From Pseudomonas haemolytica (lineage in GTDB: Bacteria > Pseudomonadota > Gammaproteobacteria > Pseudomonadales > Pseudomonadaceae): 64,000 nucleotides of DNA. Positions within the stretch are counted from its first letter, which is position 1, and every line of letters begins with the position of its first letter. The translations under genes were made by a program, and so were the position numbers. The stretch lies in assembly GCF_009659625.1 (NCBI RefSeq), contig NZ_VOIW01000001.1:558001-622000 (forward strand). The letters run 5' to 3'. Below the pieces are notes generated by a model. The model was not told where the DNA came from. It worked only from the letters and a program-made list of their open reading frames with translations, and did no database searches. Of the stretch, positions 22,772-31,664 are shown in pieces.

Positions 22772-23830
22772 ATGGACGACAACAAGAAGAAAGCCTTGGC
22801 TGCGGCCCTGGGTCAGATCGAACGTCAATTCGGCAAGGGTGCCGTAATGCGTATGGGCGATCACGACCGTCAGGCGATCCCGGCTATTTCCACTGGCTCT
22901 CTGGGTCTGGACATCGCGCTCGGCATTGGCGGCCTGCCAAAAGGCCGTATCGTTGAAATCTACGGTCCTGAATCTTCCGGTAAAACCACCCTGACCCTGT
23001 CGGTGATCGCCCAGGCGCAAAAGATGGGCGCCACCTGCGCGTTCGTCGACGCCGAGCACGCCCTGGATCCTGAATACGCCGGCAAGCTGGGCGTCAACGT
23101 TGATGACCTGTTGGTTTCCCAGCCGGACACCGGTGAGCAAGCCCTGGAAATCACCGACATGCTGGTGCGCTCCAACGCCATCGACGTGATCGTGGTCGAC
23201 TCCGTGGCCGCCCTGGTACCCAAGGCTGAGATCGAAGGCGAAATGGGCGACATGCACGTGGGCCTGCAAGCCCGCCTGATGTCCCAGGCGCTGCGTAAAA
23301 TCACCGGTAACATCAAGAACGCCAATTGCCTGGTGATCTTCATCAACCAGATCCGTATGAAGATTGGCGTGATGTTCGGCAGCCCGGAAACCACCACCGG
23401 TGGTAACGCGCTGAAGTTCTACGCTTCGGTCCGTCTGGACATCCGCCGTACTGGCGCGGTGAAGGAAGGTGACGAGGTTGTTGGTAGCGAAACCCGCGTC
23501 AAGGTCGTGAAGAACAAAGTGGCGCCGCCATTCCGTCAAGCCGAGTTCCAGATTCTCTACGGTAAGGGTATCTACCTGAACGGCGAGATGATCGACCTGG
23601 GCGTGCTGCACGGTTTCGTCGAGAAGTCCGGTGCCTGGTATGCCTACAACGGCAGCAAGATCGGTCAGGGCAAGGCCAACTCGGCCAAGTTCCTGGCGGA
23701 CAACCCGGATATCGCTGCCACGCTTGAGAAGCAGATTCGCGACAAGCTGCTGACCCCAGCGCCAGACGTGAAAGCTGCCGCCAACCGCGAACCGGTTGAC
23801 GAAATGGAAGAAGCCCACACTGACATCTGA
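22772..23830 (+). CDS. recA: Recombinase RecA
   Basis: Strand-exchange protein and co-protease for LexA, UmuD and the tailocin repressor. 352 residues; Walker [11 protein letters not shown], the core motif with [19 protein letters not shown], and the L2 loop [18 protein letters not shown]. The start is ATG 22772 ([20 protein letters not shown]), not the upstream frame. A LexA box precedes it. It is followed 8 bp later by recX, its modulator. Confidence 0.99.
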   Translation: MDDNKKKALAAALGQIERQFGKGAVMRMGDHDRQAIPAISTGSLGLDIALGIGGLPKGRIVEIYGPESSGKTTLTLSVIAQAQKMGATCAFVDAEHALDPEYAGKLGVNVDDLLVSQPDTGEQALEITDMLVRSNAIDVIVVDSVAALVPKAEIEGEMGDMHVGLQARLMSQALRKITGNIKNANCLVIFINQIRMKIGVMFGSPETTTGGNALKFYASVRLDIRRTGAVKEGDEVVGSETRVKVVKNKVAPPFRQAEFQILYGKGIYLNGEMIDLGVLHGFVEKSGAWYAYNGSKIGQGKANSAKFLADNPDIAATLEKQIRDKLLTPAPDVKAAANREPVDEMEEAHTDI

Positions 23831-23838
23831 AGCAAACG

Positions 23839-24306
23839 ATGACTGTTGTACTGGATACACTTGTCGCCGTTCGGCGCACTGCGATGGACCTGCTCGCTCG
23901 CCGCGAGCATGGTCGAGTCGAGCTGACGCGTAAGTTGCGTCAGCGCGGCGCAGAGCCTGAGATGATCGAAACAGCCCTCGACCGGTTGACGGAAGAAGGC
24001 CTGTTGTCGGAAGCCCGTTACCTTGAAAGCTTTGTGTCTTACCGAGCGCGCTCTGGCTACGGCCCGGCGCGAATTCGCGAAGAGCTTAGCCAGCGCGGCC
24101 TGCAACGTGCTGATATTGACCTTGCCCTGCGTGAGTGCGGTATCAGTTGGCAGTCGCAGTTAGAAGACACCTGGCGTCGCAAGTTTGCCGGTCATCTTCC
24201 GATTGATGCCAGGGAGCGTGCCAAGCAGGGTCGTTTCCTGAGTTATCGCGGGTTTTCCATGGACATGATCAGCCGCTTGTTAAGCGGCCGGGATATGGAC
24301 GACTGA
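23839..24306 (+). CDS. recX: Regulatory protein RecX
   Basis: Binds RecA filaments and limits their activity. The 155-residue protein has the three-helix repeat layout of RecX ([39 protein letters not shown], and a third copy in the C-terminal part). Eight bp behind recA, so co-transcribed under LexA control, and followed by a strong terminator. Confidence 0.96.
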   Translation: MTVVLDTLVAVRRTAMDLLARREHGRVELTRKLRQRGAEPEMIETALDRLTEEGLLSEARYLESFVSYRARSGYGPARIREELSQRGLQRADIDLALRECGISWQSQLEDTWRRKFAGHLPIDARERAKQGRFLSYRGFSMDMISRLLSGRDMDD

Positions 24307-24319
24307 ACGCCCCAAAACC

Positions 24320-24354
24320 AAAGGCCCACTATGAAAATAGTGGGCCTTTTTTTT
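24320..24354. terminator. Bidirectional terminator between recX and the LOG-family gene
   Basis: A 13-bp perfect stem (AAAGGCCCACTAT / ATAGTGGGCCTTT) with loop GAAA and T run. It serves the two convergent genes. Confidence 0.95.
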
Positions 24355-24367
24355 CGCCTGCAAAAAA

Positions 24368-25480
24368 TCACGCGGGCTCTGGCGTCACCCGTTGCTGCGT
24401 TTTGCCCTGGGCCTGTGCCCAGTTTTCCGGCAGGTTGATGTAATCCACCAATTCCCGCAGTCGCCCTTGGTCGCGGCCGTTGAAGTTGAACACCAGGCGT
24501 GTCAAATGGCTGAACCTCGGTTCGTCATGATCCTCGCCCGTATAGACGAGTTGCTGGAATTCACCATTGAGTCGCAGGCTGGCAAACTCTTCCTGCAAGT
24601 GGGCCAGGGCGCTATCACTCAGAGGATGATGCATGCGCACCACGAACTCGCGTTTCAACCAGCGTGTGGAGTGGAAGTTGGCGTAAAACTGGTTGATTTC
24701 GTCGACTGCTTCTTCGGCGCTGTAGACCAGGCGGATCAGCTTGAGGTCGGTGGGCAGGATGTAGCGATTGGCTTCCAACTGGCTGCGGATAAAGTCCAGG
24801 GCGCCTTGCCAGAAACCACCGCCCGGCGCATCCAGCAACACCACTGGTACCAGCGGGCTCTTGCCGGTCTGGATCAGGGTCAGGACTTCCAGTGCCTCGT
24901 CGAGGGTGCCGAAACCACCTGGGCACAACACCAGCGCGTCGGCCTCCTTGACGAAGAACAGCTTTCGGGTAAAGAAGAAGTGGAACGACAGCAGGTTGTC
25001 AGTGCCATCAATGGTCGGGTTGGCGTGCTGTTCAAACGGCAGCGTAATGTTGAACCCCAGGCTGTGCTCCAGGCCCGCGCCTTCGTGGGCTGCGGCCATG
25101 ATGCCACCGCCGCCGCCGGTGATAACCATCAGGTCGGAACGCGCCAACGCAGCACCCACTTCTCGGGCTAACGCATACAGTGGGCTTTCCACGGGCGTGC
25201 GAGCTGAGCCAAATACCGTCACCTTGCGCCGACCCCTGAACTGTTCCAGCACACGAAAGGCATGGTCCAGTTCGCGGATGGCGCGCAGGGTTATCTTGGC
25301 GTTCCAGCGGTCGCGGTCATCCTGGGCCATGCGCAGGACGGTGAGAATCATGTCGCGATAAAGAGGGATATTCGGACTGTTTGGAGCGACCAGCTGGATT
25401 TGTGCGTCGACCTCCTGCGTGAGATCGGTCCCGTTTTCTTCAAAATGACGAAGTAACTGGTCATTCGATTCATAAGGCAT
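24368..25480 (-). CDS. LOG-family protein (lysine-decarboxylase-like Rossmann fold)
   Basis: The family includes cytokinin-type nucleotide 5'-monophosphate phosphoribohydrolases. The 370 residues carry the motif PGGFGTLDEALEVLT (~186-200) and an upstream glycine-rich strand VITGGGGGIMAAAHEGAG. It is longer than plant LOG (~200 residues), with an N-terminal helical extension (~100 residues) and a C-terminal region of unknown role; long versions belong to the PpnN-like nucleosidases. Substrate not predictable from sequence alone. Confidence 0.83.
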   Translation of the reverse strand: MPYESNDQLLRHFEENGTDLTQEVDAQIQLVAPNSPNIPLYRDMILTVLRMAQDDRDRWNAKITLRAIRELDHAFRVLEQFRGRRKVTVFGSARTPVESPLYALAREVGAALARSDLMVITGGGGGIMAAAHEGAGLEHSLGFNITLPFEQHANPTIDGTDNLLSFHFFFTRKLFFVKEADALVLCPGGFGTLDEALEVLTLIQTGKSPLVPVVLLDAPGGGFWQGALDFIRSQLEANRYILPTDLKLIRLVYSAEEAVDEINQFYANFHSTRWLKREFVVRMHHPLSDSALAHLQEEFASLRLNGEFQQLVYTGEDHDEPRFSHLTRLVFNFNGRDQGRLRELVDYINLPENWAQAQGKTQQRVTPEPA

Positions 25481-25773
25481 TCAACTTCTCCTTCTTTACA
25501 GGGCCTGGGTAGTCGACGAGAGCGTCGTCGGGGCCACGACACTGCATGTGTCGCTGCATGCCGCAGGATGGCAGGCCTCTTTTGCCTTGAAAGTGTTACA
25601 GAACAGCATTCAAACTGCTGTGGGCGGGCGTATGGGATGGCTTGATCATGGGCCGAAAAACCCTTGGCTGGCAACCGCTTATTGGTTACTCATCACGGAG
25701 TTTAGTCGTTGGCAGGAAATGAAGCGGGGGAGTGCGCGCCGCTGAACGGCAGCGCGCGAAGGTCAAGCAGAGG
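25481..25773. other. Non-coding interval
   Basis: About 290 bp with no credible gene. It must hold the promoter of the LOG-family gene (GGAG-like RBS near 25490) and the 3' region of the following minus-strand gene. No repeat or hairpin stands out. Confidence 0.5.
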
Positions 25774-26208
25774 TTACTTTTTCTTCTTTGCCGGAGCCGG
25801 GCAATCAGCCTCAACGAACTTGACTGACGCTACAGGGCGGTTGGTCTTGTTCTCGGTGATTTCGTAGCGCATCACCGCGCCCTTGGCCATCAGCTCGCGG
25901 TAGCCAGGGTTGGTACACACACTGCGGCCCAGCTGGAAATACACAGCCTTGGGGTTGGCACGCATCTGTTCGGCGCGATCAGGCTGCACACTGAGATGGT
26001 CAATCAGTTGCATGCCTTCAACGGTGTAGGCGACTTCCAGGGTTTTTTCATCGATTTCCCGGGGCAGGTCCTTGTTGCTTTCGGCCGCGACGCTTTGCAG
26101 CTTCCTGTTCATTTGAGCCTCCAGCAGCGAGGCCGCGTGGGCGCCCATAGGCAATACCAACGCAAGGGCGACGGATGGGGCAACAAGGCGCAGCATGGAA
26201 CGCAGCAT
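25774..26208 (-). CDS. Secreted protein of the quorum-sensing-regulated virulence factor family (PA3611-like)
   Basis: 144 residues with a Sec signal peptide (MLRSMLRLVAPSVALALVL ... AHAA, cleavage near residue 25) and a single-domain periplasmic remainder with two cysteines (VCTNPG and EADCPAP) that may pair. The phrase LPREIDEKTLEVAYTVEGMQ fits the QSregVF family typified by P. aeruginosa PA3611, which lies in the same recA-erdR neighbourhood. Ends in a Lys-rich tail. Function unproven. Confidence 0.6.
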   Translation of the reverse strand: MLRSMLRLVAPSVALALVLPMGAHAASLLEAQMNRKLQSVAAESNKDLPREIDEKTLEVAYTVEGMQLIDHLSVQPDRAEQMRANPKAVYFQLGRSVCTNPGYRELMAKGAVMRYEITENKTNRPVASVKFVEADCPAPAKKKK

Positions 26209-26387
26209 GAAACTCTCCTGATTCGGTTACTGGTGCATAGACCAGCCACTGCGCTGTGCGTTCAGTGGCGCGCAATTATAGGTGAGCCCTTGCCACTACA
26301 GCCAGGCGTATCGCTGGTAAACTGCCGTCACTTCTGTTTTCCACGAGTTTCTTCCGTGTCGATTACCTTTTCCTCGCCGCGTGCCCG

Positions 26388-27107
26388 ATGAGTCACGCTG
26401 TTTCTCGCTTGCGCACTGAGCGCTTGGCGCGTGCCGTCAGGCCGTTTCTAAATCGTGGTTCCCGAGCTGAGCGCTGCCCCGGCTGTCGGGTAATTCCCGA
26501 ATACTGTTTGTGCGCGTGGAGACCCAAAGTTGCGGCCAGGTCCGCCATGTGCCTGCTGATGCATGATGTTGAACCGATGAAACCCAGCAACACTGGTTGG
26601 CTGATCGCCGATGTAATTGACGACACCACTGCATTCGCCTGGTCGCGTACCGAGGTCGATCCCGAATTGCTCAGGTTGCTGGCCGACCCGCAGTGGCAGC
26701 CATACATCGTCTTCCCCGGTGAGTTCGTGGCGCCGGAAAGGGTGGTCAGTCAAGTCCGTGCGGAGGCGGGCAAGCGTCCGCTGTTTATCCTGCTGGACGG
26801 TACCTGGAGCGAAGCGCGCAAGATGTTTCGCAAAAGCCCTTATCTGGAGCATTTGCCGGTGCTGAGCCTGGCGCCAGAGCAGTTGTCGCGCTACAAACTG
26901 CGCCGTTCCAAGCGTGATGACCATTTCTGTACAGCCGAGGTGGCGGCACTGTGTCTGGAGTTGGCCGCAGACGTGGCTGCCAGCGAAGTGTTGGATGCCT
27001 ACCTCGATGTATTCAGCACCCATTACCTGGCTGCCAAGTTCCAAATGCCTCTGGACCCGACTGACGCTGTTCATGCGCGCCTCGCACCCTATATCCCGGC
27101 AGTCTAG
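26388..27107 (+). CDS. DTW-domain tRNA-uridine aminocarboxypropyltransferase
   Basis: Adds the acp group to U47 of tRNA using S-adenosylmethionine (TapT/YfiP family). The 239 residues contain a zinc-site-like RCPGCRVIPEYCLC (~residues 28-41), the block PSNTGWLIADVIDDTTAFAW and the signature LLDGTWSEARKMFRKSPYL (the D-x-T-W core). The ATG at 26388 is the first in the frame. Confidence 0.9.
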   Translation: MSHAVSRLRTERLARAVRPFLNRGSRAERCPGCRVIPEYCLCAWRPKVAARSAMCLLMHDVEPMKPSNTGWLIADVIDDTTAFAWSRTEVDPELLRLLADPQWQPYIVFPGEFVAPERVVSQVRAEAGKRPLFILLDGTWSEARKMFRKSPYLEHLPVLSLAPEQLSRYKLRRSKRDDHFCTAEVAALCLELAADVAASEVLDAYLDVFSTHYLAAKFQMPLDPTDAVHARLAPYIPAV

Positions 27108-27360
27108 CCAGACGACGTTTGCATGATGGCACCGTAAACTTGCAACCCGCTAAAATGCCCACGGGCGTAGTGCTTGACCCTCCAGGCTGCGCTGGGCATG
27201 CTGGGCGCCGATTGGGGCGCAACCGTGAATTCTCGACGTCGTTTCAAAGGCTTTTTGACGTTGAGCGGGCCCTGTGGCGATAGCTGCCTGGCCGTCGCCT
27301 CGTGTATTGGTGAACCCTGAACCCATCAGGGCTCCCATAAAAAACAGGATCATTTAACCA

Positions 27361-28011
27361 ATGGCCACATACGAAATCCTGATAGCCGATGATCACCCGC
27401 TGTTTCGCAGCGCACTGCATCAGGCGGTAACCCTGGGCCTGGGCCCTGATGTACGCCTGGTCGAAGTGGCCAGCATCGCCGAACTGGAAGCCCGCCTCAC
27501 CGAAAAATCCGACTGGGACCTGGTACTGCTCGACCTGAACATGCCCGGCGCCTACGGCTTCTCCGGGCTGGTGCTGCTGCGCGGGCAATACCCGCAGATC
27601 CCTGTGGTAATGGTTTCGGCCCAGGAAGAAGCCGACGTGGTGGTGCGCTCCAAGGAGTTTGGTGCCAGCGGTTTCATTCCCAAGTCCAGCGCGATGGAAG
27701 ATATCCAGAAAGCCGTGCGCACGGTGTTGGATGGCGATGTGTCGTGGCCGCCCCAGGCGTTTGAAGAAATCAATGTGTCCGATGAAGCCAAGGCTGCCCG
27801 TGACGGTCTCGCCAGCCTGACGCCCCAGCAGTTCCGGGTTCTGACCATGGTCTGCGAGGGGTTGTTGAACAAGCAGATAGCCTACGAGCTGAGCGTGTCG
27901 GAAGCGACCATCAAGGCTCACGTCACGGCGATCTTTCGCAAGCTGGGGGTTCGTACGCGCACCCAGGCGGCGCTGCTCTTGCAACAACTTGAGTCAATTT
28001 CGCAGCATTAA
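27361..28011 (+). CDS. erdR: Response regulator ErdR (REC plus LuxR-type HTH)
   Basis: Transcription factor for acetate/ethanol metabolism genes in Pseudomonas (works with the MxtR sensor). 216 residues: receiver domain with DD pair (Asp10/Asp11), phosphoacceptor Asp58 (LLDLNMPG) and Lys in FIPKSSA; LuxR/GerE HTH at ~150-210 (LTPQQFRVLTMVCEGLLNKQ ... SEATIKAHVTAIFRKLGVRT). The neighbour dgkA matches the PA3604-PA3603 order in P. aeruginosa, which supports the symbol. Confidence 0.9.
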   Translation: MATYEILIADDHPLFRSALHQAVTLGLGPDVRLVEVASIAELEARLTEKSDWDLVLLDLNMPGAYGFSGLVLLRGQYPQIPVVMVSAQEEADVVVRSKEFGASGFIPKSSAMEDIQKAVRTVLDGDVSWPPQAFEEINVSDEAKAARDGLASLTPQQFRVLTMVCEGLLNKQIAYELSVSEATIKAHVTAIFRKLGVRTRTQAALLLQQLESISQH

Positions 28012-28086
28012 GTTACAACCGATTCACGCTTTTTTGACTTTGCGTGATCTAGCTTCCCCACTTCTTTGGTTCAGTTGCCTACGTCT

Positions 28087-28449
28087 ATGTCGCCTTTCAA
28101 GGGTCAAACCGGTATCAAACGTATCTTCAATGCAGGGGGCTATTCCCTGGATGGTCTGCGCGCGGCTTTCACCGGCGAGGCGGCGTTCCGCCAACTGGTG
28201 TTGCTGAACGTTATCCTGATCCCAGTGAGCTTTTTCCTGCAGGTCAGTCGGGTTGAACGGGCGCTGCTGATTGCGGTGTGCCTGTTGGCCTTGATCGTCG
28301 AATTGCTCAACTCAGCGGTAGAAGCAGCGATCGATCGCATCTCCCTGGACCGTCACCCTTTGTCAAAAAACGCCAAGGACATGGGCAGCGCCGCGCAATT
28401 CGTGGCCCTGACCATGATCACCCTGGTATGGGCCGTGATTCTGATCTGA
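28087..28449 (+). CDS. dgkA: Diacylglycerol kinase DgkA
   Basis: Small inner-membrane kinase that recycles diacylglycerol to phosphatidic acid. 120 residues with three transmembrane helices and the family signature EAAFRQLVLL ... ALIVELLNSAVEAAIDRI. The ATG at 28087 (MSPFKGQTGIKRIF) is chosen over an upstream TTG/GTG frame. It lies 75 bp downstream of erdR. Confidence 0.95.
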   Translation: MSPFKGQTGIKRIFNAGGYSLDGLRAAFTGEAAFRQLVLLNVILIPVSFFLQVSRVERALLIAVCLLALIVELLNSAVEAAIDRISLDRHPLSKNAKDMGSAAQFVALTMITLVWAVILI

Positions 28450-28452
28450 GGA

Positions 28453-29379
28453 TCAGGCGATGCTCGGCAGCACGATCTCGTCGCTGCGCTGCACCCCGGC
28501 GGTGAAGGCGCGGCACAGTTCGAGAAACTCGCGCATCGCCGAGGTCTGGTACTTCTGTTTATGCCAGATGAAGTAGAACTGCCGGGCCAGGTCCAGGTCC
28601 GGGGTTTCCACCGGCACCAGGCTGCCACGGCGGAACGCATCGCGTAGCGCCAGCCGCGAAATGCAGCCAATCCCCAGCCCCGACTCCACCGCCCGCTTGA
28701 TTGCCTCGGTGTGTTCCAGCTCCAGGCGGATATTCAACGCGCTGCGGTGATGACGCATGGCCTGGTCAAAGGTCAGGCGCGTGCCCGAGCCTTGTTCCCG
28801 CAGTATCCACGCTTCATGGGTCAATTCGTCCATGCTCGCCACGCCACGCTTGGCCAAGTGATGCTGGGGTGCACAAAACACTACCAACTCGTCTTCTACC
28901 CAGGTCTGCACTTCGATATCCGGGTGGCTGCAGTCGCCTTCGATTAGACCCAGGTCAATTTCGTAGTGCGCTACCTGATGCACGATATGTGCAGTGTTCT
29001 GCACATGTAGCTTCACTTGGCTCTCGGGGTGTTGCTGCATAAAGCTGCCAATGAGCAGCGTCGCCAGGTAATTGCCGATGGTCAGGGTGGCGCCGACCGC
29101 CAGGGAGCCGAAGCCGGACTTGCCGTTGAGCAGGTCCTCGATCTCCTTGGCCTGGTCGAGCAGGGCCACGGCCTGGGGCAATAGCTGATGGCCGAGGGCG
29201 TTGAGGCTCAGGCGTTTGCCGGCGCGGTCGAATAATTGGCAGCTGGATTGGCGCTCCAGCTCGGTGATCGACGTGCTGGCGGCGGATTGGGATAAGGCCA
29301 GAAGGCCAGCAGCGCGGGAGACGCTTTCTTGCTGGGCGACGGCGACGAAGACTTGCAGTTGACGGAGAGTAAATCGCAT
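28453..29379 (-). CDS. finR: LysR-type regulator FinR
   Basis: Regulator required for induction of the ferredoxin-NADP reductase gene under superoxide stress in P. putida. The 308 residues start at ATG 29377-29379 (MRFTLRQLQVFVAVAQQESV), with the winged-helix HTH in residues 1-60 and the co-inducer domain (LAVGATLTIGNYLATLLIGS) from ~90. It is divergent from fpr across 124 bp, the known finR-fpr arrangement. The longer upstream frame would overlap the fpr promoter. Confidence 0.9.
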   Translation of the reverse strand: MRFTLRQLQVFVAVAQQESVSRAAGLLALSQSAASTSITELERQSSCQLFDRAGKRLSLNALGHQLLPQAVALLDQAKEIEDLLNGKSGFGSLAVGATLTIGNYLATLLIGSFMQQHPESQVKLHVQNTAHIVHQVAHYEIDLGLIEGDCSHPDIEVQTWVEDELVVFCAPQHHLAKRGVASMDELTHEAWILREQGSGTRLTFDQAMRHHRSALNIRLELEHTEAIKRAVESGLGIGCISRLALRDAFRRGSLVPVETPDLDLARQFYFIWHKQKYQTSAMREFLELCRAFTAGVQRSDEIVLPSIA

Positions 29380-29503
29380 ATCGATATAACCGATAACCCT
29401 TATCTTAATAATCCAGTTAACAGATATTGTCGCCGCCATTAGAATGCTGTGCAATTGCGCACCTATCATTTGGCGCAGACCCATTTCCAGGAGTTCCCCG
29501 TAC

Positions 29504-30283
29504 ATGAGCAACATGAACCACGAGCGTGTCCTCAGTGTTCATCACTGGAACGACACTCTGTTCAGCTTCAAGTGCACCCGCGACCCGGGCTTGCGCTTCG
29601 AGAACGGTCAGTTCGTGATGATCGGCCTGCAACAGCCCAACGGCCGCCCGCTCATGCGCGCTTACTCGATTGCCAGCCCGAACTGGGAAGAGCATCTGGA
29701 GTTCTTCAGCATCAAGGTGCCCGATGGCCCGCTGACTTCCCAATTGCAGCACTTGAAGGAAGGCGACGAGATCATCATCAGCAAAAAACCGACAGGCACC
29801 CTGGTGCTTGACGATTTGAAGCCGGGCAAACACCTGTACCTGCTCAGCACCGGTACTGGCCTCGCCCCATTCATGAGCGTGATCCAGGACCCGGAAACCT
29901 ATGAGCGTTTCGAAAAAGTGATCCTGTGCCACGGCGTGCGTTACGTCAACGAAGTTGCCTACCGCGAATTCATCACCGAGCACCTGCCGCAGAATGAATT
30001 CTTCGGCGAGGCCCTGCGTGACAAGTTGATCTACTACCCGACCGTGACCCGCGAGCCGTTCGAAAACGAAGGCCGCCTGACCGACCTGATGCGCAGCGGC
30101 AAGCTGTTCAGCGACATCGGCCTGCCGCCGATCAACCCCGAAGACGACCGTGCCATGTTGTGCGGCAGCCCAAGCATGCTGGACGAGACCAGCGAAGTGT
30201 TGAACAGCTTCGGCCTGAAAGTTTCGCCACGGATGCGTGAGCCGGGTGATTACTTGATCGAGCGTGCGTTCGTCGAGAAGTAA
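29504..30283 (+). CDS. fpr: Ferredoxin-NADP(+) reductase Fpr
   Basis: FAD enzyme that passes electrons between NADPH and ferredoxin/flavodoxin. 259 residues; FAD motif RAYSIASPNW, pyrophosphate-binding LSTGTGLAPF, and NADP site MLCGSPSMLDE, ending AFVEK. GGAG lies upstream of ATG 29504. Probably activated by the divergent finR product. Confidence 0.96.
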   Translation: MSNMNHERVLSVHHWNDTLFSFKCTRDPGLRFENGQFVMIGLQQPNGRPLMRAYSIASPNWEEHLEFFSIKVPDGPLTSQLQHLKEGDEIIISKKPTGTLVLDDLKPGKHLYLLSTGTGLAPFMSVIQDPETYERFEKVILCHGVRYVNEVAYREFITEHLPQNEFFGEALRDKLIYYPTVTREPFENEGRLTDLMRSGKLFSDIGLPPINPEDDRAMLCGSPSMLDETSEVLNSFGLKVSPRMREPGDYLIERAFVEK

Positions 30284-30326
30284 AGCAGTCAGTCCATGCG
30301 CTGACTGGGCAACACAGAAGATCTGA

Positions 30327-30418
30327 ATGTGGGAGGGGGCTTGCTCCCGATGGGGGTGGGTCAGTCGACATGTAAGTTGACTGAATCACCCCCATCGGGA
30401 GCAAGCCCCCTCCCACAT
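30327..30418. repeat. REPIN: two inverted REP sequences
   Basis: GTGGGAGGGGGCTTGCTCCC is followed ~50 bp later by its reverse complement; the 5' and 3' arms match over about 30 bp, so the whole element folds into a long hairpin. This is the group I REP type described in P. fluorescens SBW25. It lies between convergent fpr and trmO and may also stop transcription. Confidence 0.9.
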
Positions 30419-30434
30419 TTGGTTTCCGGTTTAT

Positions 30435-31130
30435 TCAGTTAGCGCAAACCACTTCCAGCACACAGATCATCCCGGGTTCTGGATAGTGCCAGCGCACATC
30501 CACATCCCAGAATTGCGCCCCATATTCCCGTTCGGAAGTAGGAACCTGGTAAGCCGGCCGCGGATCCTGCGCCAAACATTGCTCAATCAGTTCCACCAAC
30601 GGCTCATCCAGGCGCTGAGCGTGGCCTTGCGCCTGTTGCAGCGCTGTCTTGAGCCACTGCACAGCAATCAGCTGCGGCGCGCTGCTGGCGATGCTGTTGG
30701 TGGCGCTGTCGATAATGTCGGCATACGGCACATACGGCTTGATATCCAACACTGGCGTGCCGTCAAGCAGATCAATCCCGGATATCCACAGCCGCCCAGG
30801 TTCCACCTTGTCCAACTTCACCACCGACTGGCCAATGCCGTTGGGGCGATGGGTGGCGCGGGTGGCAAACACGCCCATGGAGGTGTTGCCGCCCAGGCGC
30901 GGCGGGCGCACTTTCAGGCGCGGCTTGTCTTCCAGAGCCTGATGGAACAGGAACAGCAGCCACACATGGCTGACCTGCTCCAAGCCCTGCACCGCCTCGC
31001 CCTGGTCGAACGGCGCCACCAGCTCCAGCACACCGCGGGCGGCTGGCGCCAGTTGCGGTTGGCGTGGGATGGCGAACTTCTCCTTGAAGCAGGAGCGTAC
31101 GAAGCCGACGGGCGAGACCTGATAACTCAT
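30435..31130 (-). CDS. trmO: tRNA (t6A37) N6-methyltransferase TrmO (TsaA/YaeB family)
   Basis: Methylates t6A37 of tRNA-Thr to m6t6A. 231 residues with the UPF0066 fold: N-terminal VSPVGFVRSCFKEKFAIPRQ, the signature ATRATHRPNGIGQSVVKL and DGTPVLDIKPYVPYAD, plus a C-terminal ~70-residue extension. The gene ends near the REPIN and follows the DUF1456 gene by 3 bp, suggesting one transcript. Confidence 0.93.
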   Translation of the reverse strand: MSYQVSPVGFVRSCFKEKFAIPRQPQLAPAARGVLELVAPFDQGEAVQGLEQVSHVWLLFLFHQALEDKPRLKVRPPRLGGNTSMGVFATRATHRPNGIGQSVVKLDKVEPGRLWISGIDLLDGTPVLDIKPYVPYADIIDSATNSIASSAPQLIAVQWLKTALQQAQGHAQRLDEPLVELIEQCLAQDPRPAYQVPTSEREYGAQFWDVDVRWHYPEPGMICVLEVVCAN

Positions 31131-31133
31131 GGC

Positions 31134-31595
31134 TTAAGCGCGAACCCGCAGCGTCAGGCCCTTGAGGAAGTTGCGCAGCAACTGGTCGCCGCACGGACGA
31201 TAGTTGGTGTGGCCGAACTTACGGAACAGTGCGCTCAGCTCAGGCTTGGATACCGGGAACTCCGCAGCCTTGAGGATCGCATGCATGTCGTCCTCCTTCA
31301 GTTCGAAGGCCACGCGCAGTTTTTTCAGGATGATGTTGTTGGTCACCGGCGTTTCGATCGGCTGCGGCGGACGGCTTTCGTCCTTGCCGCGCTTGAAGAT
31401 CACCAAGCCATCGAGGAAGTGCGCCATGACGTCGTCCGGGCAGAACACAAAACCTTCTTCCTCATCTTTCTTGAGGTAGGTCAGCAGGTCTTCCTTGGTC
31501 ACGTCCATGCCGCCGAGCTTGATGATCTCGACCATCTTGTTGTCGCTGATGTCGAGCATGTAGCGCACGCTGCGCAGTACGTCGTTGTGAATCAT
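31134..31595 (-). CDS. DUF1456 (YehS-like) protein
   Basis: 153 residues made of two similar ~65-residue repeats, each beginning Asn-x-hydrophobic-Leu-(Lys/Arg) (NDVLRSVRYMLDISDNKMVE and NNIILKKLRVAFELKEDDMH) and each carrying a Phe-containing basic segment. This is the DUF1456 architecture of E. coli YehS. The ATG at 31593-31595 is used. Function unknown. Confidence 0.9.
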   Translation of the reverse strand: MIHNDVLRSVRYMLDISDNKMVEIIKLGGMDVTKEDLLTYLKKDEEEGFVFCPDDVMAHFLDGLVIFKRGKDESRPPQPIETPVTNNIILKKLRVAFELKEDDMHAILKAAEFPVSKPELSALFRKFGHTNYRPCGDQLLRNFLKGLTLRVRA

Positions 31596-31664
31596 GGTGG
31601 GCAATCCTGGTATTCAACTGAGGGCACCGCGCAACTATGTCGGTGCCGAGAAAGGGGGAACGAC

